Shown here: piece after piece, positions 45,851 through 55,997 of the stretch
Numbering within the stretch: the stretch's first letter is position 1
How the letters are laid out: every line of letters starts with the position of its first letter
Assembly: GCA_028015245.1 (NCBI GenBank)
Contig: CM051393.1
Coordinates: 12,433,036 to 12,497,035 of the forward strand
Length of the DNA: 64,000 bases
Source of the DNA: Cardamine occulta
Lineage: Eukaryota > Streptophyta > Magnoliopsida > Brassicales > Brassicaceae
Direction: 5' to 3'
Notes under the pieces: model-generated
Seen by the model: only the letters and a program-made list of their open reading frames with translations
What the model was told of the DNA's origin: nothing
Databases searched by the model: none
Made by a program: the position numbers and the translations under genes

Positions 45851-46869
45851 TCATTGTCCTTCAGCAAAATGCGTCTCTTTCACATTCTCCTGCACAGCCT
45901 AAGAAAATCAAACATGAATCTTTCTTGATATGAAAATAAAAGTAAACTTGAAATAAAATCATTGGTATGGTTAAGTTGAAGTACCTGAAGGAGTTCAGTC
46001 ATATTGCCTCGTCCGTAACTCGGCACTGGTTTCGGCATGTGAACAGGATGGACCGGATGAATTGCCTGCAATGGCTCAATAGACAAAGCTTGCTCTTCTG
46101 GCTCATCAGCTTCAATGGACTCTGTAGTCTGGTGGACTTTGCCTTTATTCATCACCTCTGTAAGCAGCGTCTCAAAAGGTTTCTCGTTACCTGACCCACT
46201 AGCTTGAGACCCAGTCTCAGTCTGCATAGGACCGTGGTTGACCGGGACCTGCCCACCACCATTCTGTAGATGGGCAGGCTGGTGCTTGACGGGAATCACA
46301 GGATGAGGCGGCTGAATCGGGACCTGCCCACCACCATTCTGTTGATTGACATGCTGAAGTACGACAGGAACCACATGATGCATCGGATGAGCAGGATGAG
46401 CAGGATGAGCAGGCTGAATCGGGACAGGAACCCGTGATCTGCTTCTAACACCACTGCCACGCCTCTGACGGACTCTAGATTTCCGACCTCCTCCGTTAGC
46501 TGAGCCATGATGATGCACCACGTCGCTGTTTCTTCTAATCATTGGGAGATGAGGAGCAATATCGTTATCAACCGATACAGGATCACAGCGACCAGGCTTG
46601 AACACCAAACCTCTAAACATACTATCTGAATTCTCAAACTTAACCGAAACCAAGAACCCAGCTTCAAATGTTGCCTCAATCACGCCATGAATCTGTTGTC
46701 CAACCATAGCTTCATCTTCATCCCTCTGACGAATCTGTGGCTGAGTCATGCTAAACCCTGGAGGAGAACCAATAGACTGCACATTCGACTCCATCTTCAG
46801 GTGCTTTCTCGGGCGACCTCGCTTCCGCTTCGCCATTGAATCTCCAGAGACAGTGTGGTTGTTCTCCAT
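45851..46869 (-). CDS. AT-hook motif DNA-binding protein (AT5G54930-like)
   Basis: Two coding exons, 46869-45985 and 45889-45851, give 307 residues. A single AT-hook core RKRGRPRKH lies at about residues 14-22 and should contact the minor groove of AT-rich DNA. Next comes a small conserved domain (MVGQQIHGVIEATFEAGFL, GLVFKPGRCDPVS) also seen in other plant AT-hook proteins. A basic stretch (RKSRVRQRRGSGVRSRSR) and a Pro/His/Gln-rich tail follow, with repeated AHPAHPAHP and a doubled NGGGQVP unit. The end is MTELLQ joined to ENVKETHFAEGQ. The start is the ATG of MENNHTVSGD; sequence upstream stays open to about 47115 but is AT-rich and looks like leader or intron. A leader exon near 47480-47530 is likely. 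Role: probable nuclear chromatin or transcription factor, untested. Confidence 0.85.
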
Positions 46870-47677
46870 TTCTTGAAGCTTGCTTGATAATGCAGTAATT
46901 AATGTTAAAACCCTCTCTGAGACGATGCAAGTGAGGATCATCAATAGACACAACAAATCAAAATGCCAAATGTTAAAAAACCAAAACAAGTTCCAAAATT
47001 CTGAAATTTTATTAAACCAGCAAACGCCAACACTAAAAACCCTTAAATTTGTTTTTTGAAAATATCTTTCACAATCCGAGAAAAATATAGGTAATAAAGT
47101 GTTGTTATTACACACATTCTAGTTAAAAAAATTTGGGATTTATTCAGATAAGATCCACAGTAATAACAAAGTCTATTATCTTAAAGAACATGCAATCATT
47201 TCTGAACCCTTAAATCGGGACTCCTAATTACAAAATCAAACCCACTAATCAACAGTTCAAAAAATATCGATATTTCAATTTCTCAGTTGCCCTAGAATCG
47301 AAAACACATAAGAATCCATACAAAATATGTCCGATTTCAAAAATTTCGAGTGAAAAAACACATCGGAAAATTTTATTACCAACCCAAAAAAAAAAATTAA
47401 GCAACGACCGACGAAATAGAAAAAAAAGCTATAAACTTTGCCGTCAATTTCGGTGTAATCAGACCGCAGAAGAAAGGACAGACCTGAGATTTTGTCGTCT
47501 CCGTTTCCTCAGCTTTTCTTCCTACGACATTAACAATGAGTGATAAAGGGCAAATCCAACCAAATAAGATTAAAACATTAGCCAGTAAAAAAAGGCCTCA
47601 ATTTAATTACAGAAAGGATTTTGGATTTGGTCAAATTTAATAAATTAATGGTTTGTTTTTGTTTGGGCTTTTAGATA
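46870..47677. other. Leader/promoter of the AT-hook gene, then spacer
   Basis: Probably contains a leader intron and a first non-coding exon (a pyrimidine-rich acceptor is not certain). A-runs near 47382-47398. It ends with the TA target of the MITE at 47676-47677. Confidence 0.5.
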
Positions 47678-48359
47678 CAGTAAAACCTCTATAAATTAAT
47701 AATGTTGGAATCATAATATTTTATTAATTTATAGTAATATTAATTTATAGAAATTTTTTTGTCAAAAATTAAAAATTTTGATCTAAATAAAATTAATGTA
47801 TTAGATGTTATAAATTTTAATATTTTTAGAATTGAAAGTTTAAAATTTAAAATAAAATAAAATTATTTTGATAATAAATAACAAATATTACAAATGAATT
47901 CACTTATATAAACAATTAACATATATTTAAATTTATGATTAGTAACCTTAATTGTTGTGTTTAAACCATCTATACAACTATTGAAATAAAAAATATGCAT
48001 ATTTATAATTTAAAAATTTATACAAAAGTTTTTTTTATTTTATGAAAAAATTATTTACATTATAACAATAAGATAGTTTAAAATACAGCATAATATTTTC
48101 TTATATAAGAAAAATTATTTATGAGTTCTAACATAAATTCATAAAAACAAAATTATATTGTCTATATATATATATATATATATATAAATTTATGTTATTA
48201 ATGAGACCATATAGTTATATAGAGATTTTAAAAAATTATTATCTTATTATCTTATCGCATTTTGTTCATTTTTACATCAATCCAACTTGGGACCAGCAAA
48301 TTTTATTAATTTATATTGTTTATTAATTCATCGAGTATTAATTTATAGAGCTTCTACTG
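47678..48359. mobile_element. Emigrant-like MITE (pogo/mariner type)
   Basis: The left end CAGTAAAACCTCTATAAATT is the terminal repeat I know for Arabidopsis Emigrant elements. The right end, on the other strand, reads CAGTAGAAGCTCTATAAATT. The element is flanked by TA on both sides (47676-47677 and 48360-48361), the expected target-site duplication. It is 682 bases, very AT-rich, and has no ORF. It contains a TA run at about 48162-48186. Mismatches between the two ends suggest an old copy. Confidence 0.85.
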
Positions 48360-50686
48360 TAGTATCTTTTATTTTTTACTATGCTTCTGTGTGTTTATTT
48401 TATTTTATTTTTGTTTTAATAAAATGTATTAATGGGTAATTGAACTCGTGAGCTTCTGTCCGTGTTATTTACAAATTATTTCATTTTTTGGGAGGTCACA
48501 TGAAAAACACGTGTATGGCAACATTTTCATAATTTTTGTGATGCTATCGTGACATTATATTTCTACATTTTGACAAAATTTTAAAAACACAGTTTTTCCT
48601 GTACATTGTAAAACTATTCTATTACTCAAACTTACGACAGTATCACATATGAATAGAACAATCGTTAAAATAAACGAATCTAATAAACGATATAGCTAGG
48701 CAAGCTAAGTGTTCGAGATTTAAACAATAGAAAAAGAAATAAAGAGACTTATAAATCGCAAGAATTCCTTTAAACTTTGTACTTCCGTAAAATGAATGGT
48801 TGATGAAAAAATAAAGAATTGATCAAAAACACCTAAGATTTTTGTTAACAGTGTCTCTTCATTATATTTATGTAGAAATTTTTTTCTAATATTTGCGTTT
48901 TACCGTCTCTTTCGTAGGTGAATATATATTAGATTTTAGAAAATCTTTTCTTATAACACTTTACTTTCCTACATCTTCAACGATATAAGTGAACAAAAAT
49001 TAAACTATAGACCTTTCAAAAATGTATATGTTTTAAACACAGTGAACAATATTCGAAGGGATTCAAAAATCTTCTTTGCTTTTGCGAAAGTAAGCAAAGC
49101 AATTAATATGGTCAATGCGCATAAACTGCACATAAACACAATTTGCTTGTGTGGTGAAATTTTTACCAAAGAAGAAGACCGACAATATCAAATTCATATC
49201 CGAGCTATTGTGAATATCTTGACAGAGGTTTTGAAAATTGATTTGTTTGATAGATATTTTGATGGCCTAGGCTTCAAGGTTTTTGAGTAAAAAGCATATC
49301 CCTAAATAAGAAATGATGGTTGTTTTGCATATAATTCCATCTCCAATTCTTGAGTTTTCCTTAGTGAAAGGAAAAGAGATGTGGTTTTGTTCACTCGGCA
49401 TCTCTTTACGACCTATGGAGAATCCTATAATGCATGACTACTTTAAGATGGAGAAGAATATGACTGGCGTTTTTGTGATAAAGATAAATGAGCTTTCACA
49501 AGCTGACTAATTTTTGGAGAAGAAAATGATGTGCTTGTCGAAGTTCAGAGGATCCTCATAGAAGATGATGAAAAAAATTTCTATGATAACAGATTTTGGA
49601 TACATTTAAATGTTTTCATAACTTTGAAAAAAAACCATTGAACAACTATCTCTCAAAGTTTTTTTTTTTAACTATCAAAGTTTTTAGAATGAGAGAAGAC
49701 AACAGCATCGACGTGAAATTGATGCCGATTGATAATTGATATATAATTGATTATCCTTGTCCAAGCTATTATATTTTCGCAGGATTTCTTTTCACAAAAT
49801 CCATCAATGGGAGTGTGAAGATCTCTTAGGTGTTGGAGCGTACTATTACTAAGAGTTATATTTCATGCAGTGATTTGGAGGTACATTGCGTTAACGGGCT
49901 GAATATGGACACTATGTAAGGATAGAGTTGGAAAGTAATCTAGTTGTTATGGTCAACTTAAACACTCAAAAAAAATCTCATGGTCAACTCTTGGAATATG
50001 ACAAGGTGATTCTTGGTATGTTTGAAGGCATTGAAAAGGCATTTACTTGCCTTGGAGAAAACTTATTGGACTAATCATTTTATGACTCATCTCATCTCCC
50101 ACTTTATTGTTTTCCTTTTTATCTTATGACTTATCTCCTTGACTCCTTATATTTTATTGTTTTTCTTTATTTCTCATGACTTGTCGCGTTGACTCTTTCT
50201 CTCACTTTATTGTGTTTATTCTTGTAATATTGATGTCACACTTAGAATATTTTCTTCGGATACATGAAATGAATGATCATTTGTGAAAAAAGAAAATAAG
50301 AACTTTTCAGATTTCTTCTTAACAATAATATTTTTCAGAAAGCCCATAATACTTTACGGCCCATTAACCCAACTTGTACGTGATAATTGATAAATAACAC
50401 CAGCTTTCATTTTTTAGTCGTATCATTTCGTGATTTAATTATTCTTTTGCAAATTACTAAGAAACTAAAAATAAAACCACCGAAATATTTATCATTACAA
50501 AAGTCGAAGTCTCGGACCTTCAAGGCTTCAACTAACAACAATTAAAAAAAAAAAAAAAAACCCCACAGCTTTAAAGAAAGAAAAAAACTTTGAAAACTTG
50601 TAAATTTGTAATGATCACACACACCACACCAATTATTCGCGTATAATAGATATGTATATATCGAAGGATCCAAATCCGAATTCGAA
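48360..50686. other. Spacer with a gene-like remnant
   Basis: Mostly AT-rich. Between about 49040 and 49560 the codon use is more gene-like: see the separate entry. The segment 50080-50240 repeats words such as CTTTATTGTTTTTCTTT and CATGACTT three times, a loose internal repeat. The last ~150 bases are the 3' flank of the eIF1 gene. Confidence 0.5.
49042..49510 (+). pseudogene. Unrecognised gene-like remnant
   Basis: Two successive open frames, about 49042-49290 and 49313-49510, in different frames. The first reads KVSKAINMVNAHKLHINTIC ... EEDRQYQIHIRAIVNILTEV. The second reads GKEMWFCSLGISLRPMEN ... KINELSQAD. Coding-like stretches continue to about 49560 in shifted frames. I cannot name a family. 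The broken frames and lack of splice signals suggest a degraded gene or transposon-captured fragment. Confidence 0.3.
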
Positions 50687-51025
50687 TTAGAAGCCGTGGA
50701 TCTTGATCTGATCCTTCTTAGCAATCCCAGTTTGGACCAAGAATTGAGAAACTTTCTTCCTCTGATCACCTTGAAGCTGAATGATCTTGCCTAACTCTTT
50801 GTCCTGCACAACGTTCCCGTTGCAGCAAAAATCTTTCTTCAAATCCTTAAGAATCCTTTCGTAGCTATACTCTTTCTTCAGACCTTGAACAGTCGTCAAG
50901 CTCTTTTTACCATTCCTCTGCTGGATTCGGATGTGAATGTTCTCTTTTGCCCCTGGTGCATCTGAATCTTTGGCTTCTGCAAAAGGATCGAATGCTGATG
51001 GAATCTGAATGTCTAGCTCAACCAT
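50687..51025 (-). CDS. Translation initiation factor eIF1 (SUI1)
   Basis: A 112-residue single coding exon. It begins MVELDIQIPSAFDPFAEAK and has the SUI1 core: IHIRIQQRNGKKSLTTVQGL, KDFCCNGNVVQDKELGKIIQ and the terminal RKKVSQFLVQTGIAKKDQIK. eIF1 sits on the 40S subunit and enforces start-codon choice. The start is fixed by the family N-terminus; the open frame upstream to 51208 lies in the leader, across an intron acceptor just before the start. A first leader exon is likely around 51555-51620. It corresponds to AT5G54940. Intact. Confidence 0.95.
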   Translation of the reverse strand: MVELDIQIPSAFDPFAEAKDSDAPGAKENIHIRIQQRNGKKSLTTVQGLKKEYSYERILKDLKKDFCCNGNVVQDKELGKIIQLQGDQRKKVSQFLVQTGIAKKDQIKIHGF

Positions 51026-52944
51026 GTAAACTTGGTTACTTGGAACTAAAGAACGGGTCTTAAGTTGTCTGATTCTCTCTGCAATAAAAATTATAATCAT
51101 AATTATGGAACCAAACCTAGACTTTATCAACAAGAAACAATCCAGAACAGAGCATGAATAAACCATATTCTCATATAGATTGTTGTATTCAATGGAATGA
51201 ACATACACAAGAAAATAATGAGATCTATGACCCTAGTAGGTCAATTATTGGATCATAGATCTATTGAAATTCAATCATCATCTCAAAACCCTAAATTGAC
51301 TAATAATAATTTGAGAGGAGATTATTCAAAATTGAAAGCCAAAATCTAGTCCTATAGAGATCAAGACTTCTCAAAACCTAAAAATCAAGAGAAACAAGAA
51401 AAGATAACGCAAAATCATACTAATCCGGATTCCAAAAAACAAAACGAAAAACAAATCAAAACACTAATCGCATAAAAACTGGAGCTAAGTCAGCATAAAT
51501 AGATCAAATCCATCATCGAAGGTAACGGAGAAAATTTTCGGAATAAGAAATCGTACCTGAAGGTGTTGGGAAGAAGACGATCGAGTCTTTGGATTTTGTT
51601 GTTTTTCAATTGATGAATAAGAAATTGAAGGTAGGTTATATTTATAGGACTTTTTTTTTTACCATTACCTTTTTTATGGCGGTTAAATCGTAGCCGTAGA
51701 TCTATTCTTCACTTTAGACACGTGTATGGATATGTGCTAATTAGTGGTGTGAGACGCAGAGAATCATTGCTATTTCGCGTACAATGGACGCAATTCACGA
51801 ATCTAGTAGGGCCCATTAATAGCATTCACTAAAAGGAAGAAAAAAATAAAATTAAAAATGGTCCAACGTCAAACACTTGCTCGAAGAATCGCCAAGTCAA
51901 TAACTTTATTAATAAGTGTAATTGGAGAATTAAATTCGATATGTGTGGTGGTTGGTTGTGTGACAAACTGTCTTATTGCAAATTGTTCGATACTTCCATG
52001 TTATAAAATGATATTTTTCTGCTGACATCAAGTTAGGCTGTAATGGGTAAGTGACAGAATAAAAATATCGAATGCAAATATAATTCTGTTGTTTCTTCTC
52101 GAACCGGTATTTCTAATGATCATCAATTTGCTGGATAAATTGAGATGGAGTCAAATTTACGGGTAAGGCTTAAAAGTTAAAACAAACTTTTGTAAAAGAG
52201 GTAATGAAGCATCATTAGCTGAATTAGATGCCCGAGAAACAAAAGTTAGCTTCAAAGGCTTTGCATAATGTATATACATAATAAAAAGGACACAATCGAG
52301 TGATCTAAGTACGCACGAGCTGAATCATTATTAACAGATTTGGCAAGCAAATGTTGTTGATTCTCGTATCAGTATGTAAGGATTAAACTGAGATTGTGTG
52401 TGTACTTGTACCTTTTTTTTTTCTTTCAGATATTTGCAAATACTGTTAAATAAATCCACTTTTAGTCTTTTAGTATCATAGAACCCGTGTAACTGACCTT
52501 ATATGAAGGAAACAACTTGGTCAGGCAGTGAAAGAAACAGCTTTGGATTCAAAGGCCATCAATCCCAGTTCCTGTCGGATTCAAGCTACATATACCTTTC
52601 CCCTTATAATAACTGCTATAAATTTTTCACATCACAAGAAGTAGTTTATAAACTAGTGTACCAAGATCCCTTATAGAAGCATGAACTAAAAGGCACGAAA
52701 CGGTACCGTTCTGAAAAGATCAAGAAAAAGTAAATGAATCAACGAAAGATTATCTTTTTCAATTGATAAAGGATGAAGCAGAGGAAACAATTTCTTATTT
52801 TTACACTCAAAAGAGTTTATCCTCAAGGGAACACACACTGTTTTCTCATCCAAATGGATGTAAAAGGATACAACCTACTTACATGATAAAGTGACAAAGG
52901 AACTACCAAATCTGGAATATATAAGACGAGGGCGTCTTTGATAT
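51026..52944. other. Leader/promoter of eIF1 and 3' flank of PDC2
   Basis: From 51026 to about 51620 is eIF1 leader with one intron. A conserved-looking promoter module is at 51678-51727. From about 51900 to 52500 nothing was recognised. The last ~150 bases or more are the PDC2 3' UTR. An aconitase-like small gene (AT5G54950) that I recall near here in A. thaliana is not seen. Confidence 0.5.
51678..51727 (-). promoter_or_regulatory. Promoter module with G-box upstream of eIF1
   Basis: GGCGG at 51678-51682, GTAGCCG at about 51690-51696 and TTAGACACGTGTAT at 51714-51727, which contains the palindromic CACGTG core (bZIP/bHLH site). The same three blocks, in the same order and with similar spacing, occur at 54941-54997 upstream of PDC2. 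Confidence 0.5.
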
Positions 52945-54768
52945 CTACTGAGGATTCGGGGGACGGCTGTTAGCAGCAGCGACTCTAGAGCCCCACTCCA
53001 AAAGCTCCTTGCTTGTATCATCTTTATGCACTATCACTTCAATGAAACACAAGCTCTCTTTTTCCTCATTTGTTGCAGTGTTGATCGCTTTCACTAGATC
53101 CTCCTCGCACCTCACCTTGGCAGTCCAGCATTTACCTTCTCCATTGTGTATAGCATCAACAAAAGCTGTGTAGTTCCAGTTCTTTATGACATTGTAAGGA
53201 CCATCGTGAATCTCCACTTCAATTGTGTAGCCTCCATTGTTGATGAGAAAGATTATAGTCTTCTGCCCACATCGTATCATCGTAGATACATCCTGCGCGG
53301 TTACCTGGAAACTACCATCTCCAATACAAGCAATGACACGCTTGTTTGGCATGGCTTGAGCATAGCCGAGAGTAGCACCTACTGACCAACCAATCGATCC
53401 GTATTGCATTTGGAATTCGTAACCGCATCCTTCAGGGAGCTTCAGCTTCTGACAATTGAACCATGAATCTCCTGTCTCAGCAAGCACAGCAGTTTCAGAA
53501 GAGAGCAAATTCTGAATGTGTTGGAACAAAACATTAACCCTCAACGCCTCATATGGGTTATCTCTCAAAGGCTTTCCTTCTGGGACATAGATCCTGTGGT
53601 AATTCTCATAAGCAGTGTTGTTATGCTTGATTCTTTTAGCCAATTTGCTAAGAAAATCCTTCATAAGAACACACCCAAACCCAGGTCCGTTACCGATAGT
53701 AACCCGATCGGGCTGCACAATGATTGCCTTCTCCTTCTTGAGAAGCAGAGAGTACCCAACAGAACTGTAATCATTGAAAATAGGACCTGCAAACAAATAA
53801 GCATCTGCAGATTCAACAATCTCAGCACAAAAAGCTGTACTCACAGCTCCCCAATACGTTCCTATAAAATGCTGATGGTGCTCAGGTACTTGTCCTTTAG
53901 CAGAAGGCATCACAGCAACACCATAACCAGAAGCATCAGCAAGCTCAACAAAAGCATCAGTCGCTTTCGCAACTCGCATTTCCGGTCCACCAACAAGAAC
54001 TGGCTTCACAGCTTTGTTCAAGAACTCAGCAGCTGCTTCCACCGCCGCATCTAAACCAATCTGATTGCTCACCTTCGCCGCAAGTATGAACGGAACAGGA
54101 AGACGACTGAAACTCGGAAGAGGAATCGCAGGCAAGTTACAGCTGATACTTAGATAAACAGGTTTGCTTTCTTTCATAGCAGTTGAAATCGCAGTATCGA
54201 TGAGTTCATGAGCTTCTTCTAAGTTATTAATCACAGCTTGATAACAAGTAACAGCTTGAAAACACCTAAGCTCTTGAGTGAAATCAGGTAAACCAATTGT
54301 ATGGTGAAGAATCCTATTGGTACCGTAATCGTTGGAGTTTGGACCACCGACGATGCAAATCAGAGGCAGATTCTCGCTGTAAGCACCGGCGATCGCGTTC
54401 AGAACACTCAGCCCCCCGACGGTGAACGTAACGACGCACGCACCGACTCCACGGGATCTGGCGTAACCGTCAGCAGCATATCCAGCGTTGAGCTCGTTGC
54501 AGCAGCCGATGAGCTTGAGTTTCGGCTCGGCGATGAGGTGGTCGAGAAGCGTAAGGTTGAAATCTCCAGGAACGGAAAATACATCCGTGACGCCGATCTC
54601 GACTAAGCGTCTTGCTAGGTAACGGCCAAGAGTCGCGTCGCCGGGGCTGATGGTTGTGGAGTGAAGTGGACTTGAGTTTTGAACGGTGGTGACGCCGCCG
54701 TTTGGAGGACCGCCGATATCGTCGTGGATCGGGTTACAAGCGTCGATAGATCCGATCTTAGTATCCAT
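52945..54768 (-). CDS. PDC2: Pyruvate decarboxylase 2
   Basis: TPP-dependent enzyme turning pyruvate into acetaldehyde, feeding ethanol fermentation under low oxygen; cytosolic homotetramer or dimer. One uninterrupted frame of 607 residues, the same length as A. thaliana PDC2. The catalytic glutamate is in CCNELNAGYAADGYARS (Glu92). The active-site histidine pair is in RILHHTIGLPDF (about 155-156). The TPP/magnesium motif runs from GDGSF (483-487) to INNGGYTIE. The end is ANSRPPNPQ. The start at MDTKIGSIDACNP agrees with the family. No introns, no lesion. Upstream (plus strand side) lies a G-box module at 54941-54997. Confidence 0.97.
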   Translation of the reverse strand: MDTKIGSIDACNPIHDDIGGPPNGGVTTVQNSSPLHSTTISPGDATLGRYLARRLVEIGVTDVFSVPGDFNLTLLDHLIAEPKLKLIGCCNELNAGYAADGYARSRGVGACVVTFTVGGLSVLNAIAGAYSENLPLICIVGGPNSNDYGTNRILHHTIGLPDFTQELRCFQAVTCYQAVINNLEEAHELIDTAISTAMKESKPVYLSISCNLPAIPLPSFSRLPVPFILAAKVSNQIGLDAAVEAAAEFLNKAVKPVLVGGPEMRVAKATDAFVELADASGYGVAVMPSAKGQVPEHHQHFIGTYWGAVSTAFCAEIVESADAYLFAGPIFNDYSSVGYSLLLKKEKAIIVQPDRVTIGNGPGFGCVLMKDFLSKLAKRIKHNNTAYENYHRIYVPEGKPLRDNPYEALRVNVLFQHIQNLLSSETAVLAETGDSWFNCQKLKLPEGCGYEFQMQYGSIGWSVGATLGYAQAMPNKRVIACIGDGSFQVTAQDVSTMIRCGQKTIIFLINNGGYTIEVEIHDGPYNVIKNWNYTAFVDAIHNGEGKCWTAKVRCEEDLVKAINTATNEEKESLCFIEVIVHKDDTSKELLEWGSRVAAANSRPPNPQ

Positions 54769-54940
54769 AGTGAATTGTTCAGTGAGTAATATGAGAGTGG
54801 AAATGCGAGTTTTCTGGAGAAAAATACAGTTTGGAAGATAAAGGAGACTGAAACCGACACTTAATTATATACGTAAAAGTAAAACAGCGGTGGCAAAACT
54901 GCAAAAGTAATCTAAGGAAAACCAACGGTGGCATTGAAAA

Positions 54941-54997
54941 GGCGGCTAAGATTTGTAGCCGCTGATATTATTGTAGCTGTGTGATTAGACACGTGTA
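54941..54997 (-). promoter_or_regulatory. Promoter module with G-box upstream of PDC2
   Basis: GGCGG at 54941-54945, GTAGCCG at about 54955-54961, then TTAGACACGTGTAT ending at 54998. The blocks match those at 51678-51727 ahead of eIF1, in the same orientation relative to transcription. About 170-230 bases upstream of the PDC2 ATG. Confidence 0.5.
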
Positions 54998-55350
54998 TCT
55001 ATTTTATAATTGGAGATTGGAGAACAAGTTAGAAAATTCGCGTTTAGAATACGTGTTGTGGAGAGAATAATTGCTCTGACGTATGACTCCAAAGACTAAA
55101 CAGTCCTCTAATAAACCAACAAGTGGATCTAACTAGGTGTTGATACTGTGTACCAGTTTCGTTTTCTGGTTTATGAAAACCAATACCATAAGAAACTGAT
55201 TTGTAATTTGATTTAATTAATTTTTGATATTGTTTCGATTTGGCTATGGTTTAGTTTCATTTCCGTTTTCCAATGGCTGAAAGCAATCGGATCCGACCCG
55301 ATTTACAGTAGTTAAGTGAAAGACGTTCACGGAAAAAGAAAAGAAAAAAA

Positions 55351-55390
55351 GGTCACGTGACCCGGAGGAGACTCGTGTCAATACCACGTG
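55351..55390. promoter_or_regulatory. Pair of G-boxes (ABRE-like) upstream of the small gene
   Basis: A 12-base perfect palindrome GGTCACGTGACC at 55351-55362 and a second CACGTGAC at 55385-55392. CACGTG(A/G)C is the core bound by ABF/GBF bZIP or PIF-type factors. Two sites 31 bases apart, roughly 215-250 bases ahead of the ATG, suggest ABA, light or clock control. Inferred, not shown. Confidence 0.55.
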
Positions 55391-55604
55391 ACACCCAAAA
55401 TAAAACTCCCGCTCTTGATCCCTTTTCAATAATCAAAACCCTAAAGAAACTCCTCTTTTTCCGCCTAACGCGATTTTCCCGCCGCTCTCACTTCACTACA
55501 AAATCTTTAGATCCCCACACATATCTTCCACAATTTCTCTATCTCTCTCTTGATCATCAGATTTCATCTCTTCGTAAGTAACAAAGCTTAGCCTAATCGA
55601 ATCC

Positions 55605-55997
55605 ATGAAGGACATCTCTAGATCTCCGGCTAGAAGAAACGACGGATTCCACCGCTACTTGAAACCAGGCGCGCTTGCTCAGATCCGAAACTCGAGAATC
55701 AACAGTAGATCAACTACCACTCTCGTATCTCGCTTCCTCTCGCATCCAGTCGATCCGCTCTCTCCTACTCAGAGCTCTGTTGGTGAAGTCACAGAGGCGC
55801 AAAATCTGACGATGGATCAGGTACCACATCTATTGAGAAAGATCTACGGTCCTTATTCTCTCAAGAGGAAAAAATTAGCGGCGTCTAGATCCGTGTCGTC
55901 GATGATGATAATGAATTTGAACCCTCCTTTAAATTCGATTATTGAATCCACTGGTGGAAACAACGCTGTGTTGAATAGTGATGTAATTGCTCATTGA
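55605..55997 (+). CDS. Small basic protein of unknown function (AT5G54970-like)
   Basis: An intronless 130-residue frame from the ATG in ATCGAATCCATG. The N-terminus reads MKDISRSPARRNDGFHRYLK then PGALAQIRNSRIN, and a later conserved-looking block is DQVPHLLRKIYGPYSLKRKK. Basic and Ser-rich, with no signal peptide or membrane segment. It matches the position of the uncharacterised A. thaliana gene AT5G54970; I do not know a function. Two G-boxes lie upstream. Confidence 0.75.
   Translation: MKDISRSPARRNDGFHRYLKPGALAQIRNSRINSRSTTTLVSRFLSHPVDPLSPTQSSVGEVTEAQNLTMDQVPHLLRKIYGPYSLKRKKLAASRSVSSMMIMNLNPPLNSIIESTGGNNAVLNSDVIAH

Larger units (their letters stand above)
54769..55604. other. Divergent promoter region between PDC2 and a small gene
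   Basis: Shared upstream region of two diverging genes. It has three CACGTG cores, at 54990-54995, 55354-55359 and 55385-55390. Leader sequence of the small gene is probably about 55490-55604 and rich in CT. Confidence 0.55.

Noticed and set aside
46870..47115. N-terminal extension of the AT-hook protein
   Set aside because: The frame is open, but its residues are AT-driven and hydrophobic; the family start MENN at 46869 is more likely and the upstream part looks like intron or leader.
50769..51208. Longer eIF1 protein
   Set aside because: The open frame before 51025 crosses an intron acceptor and is unlike the strongly conserved eIF1 start MVELDIQIP.
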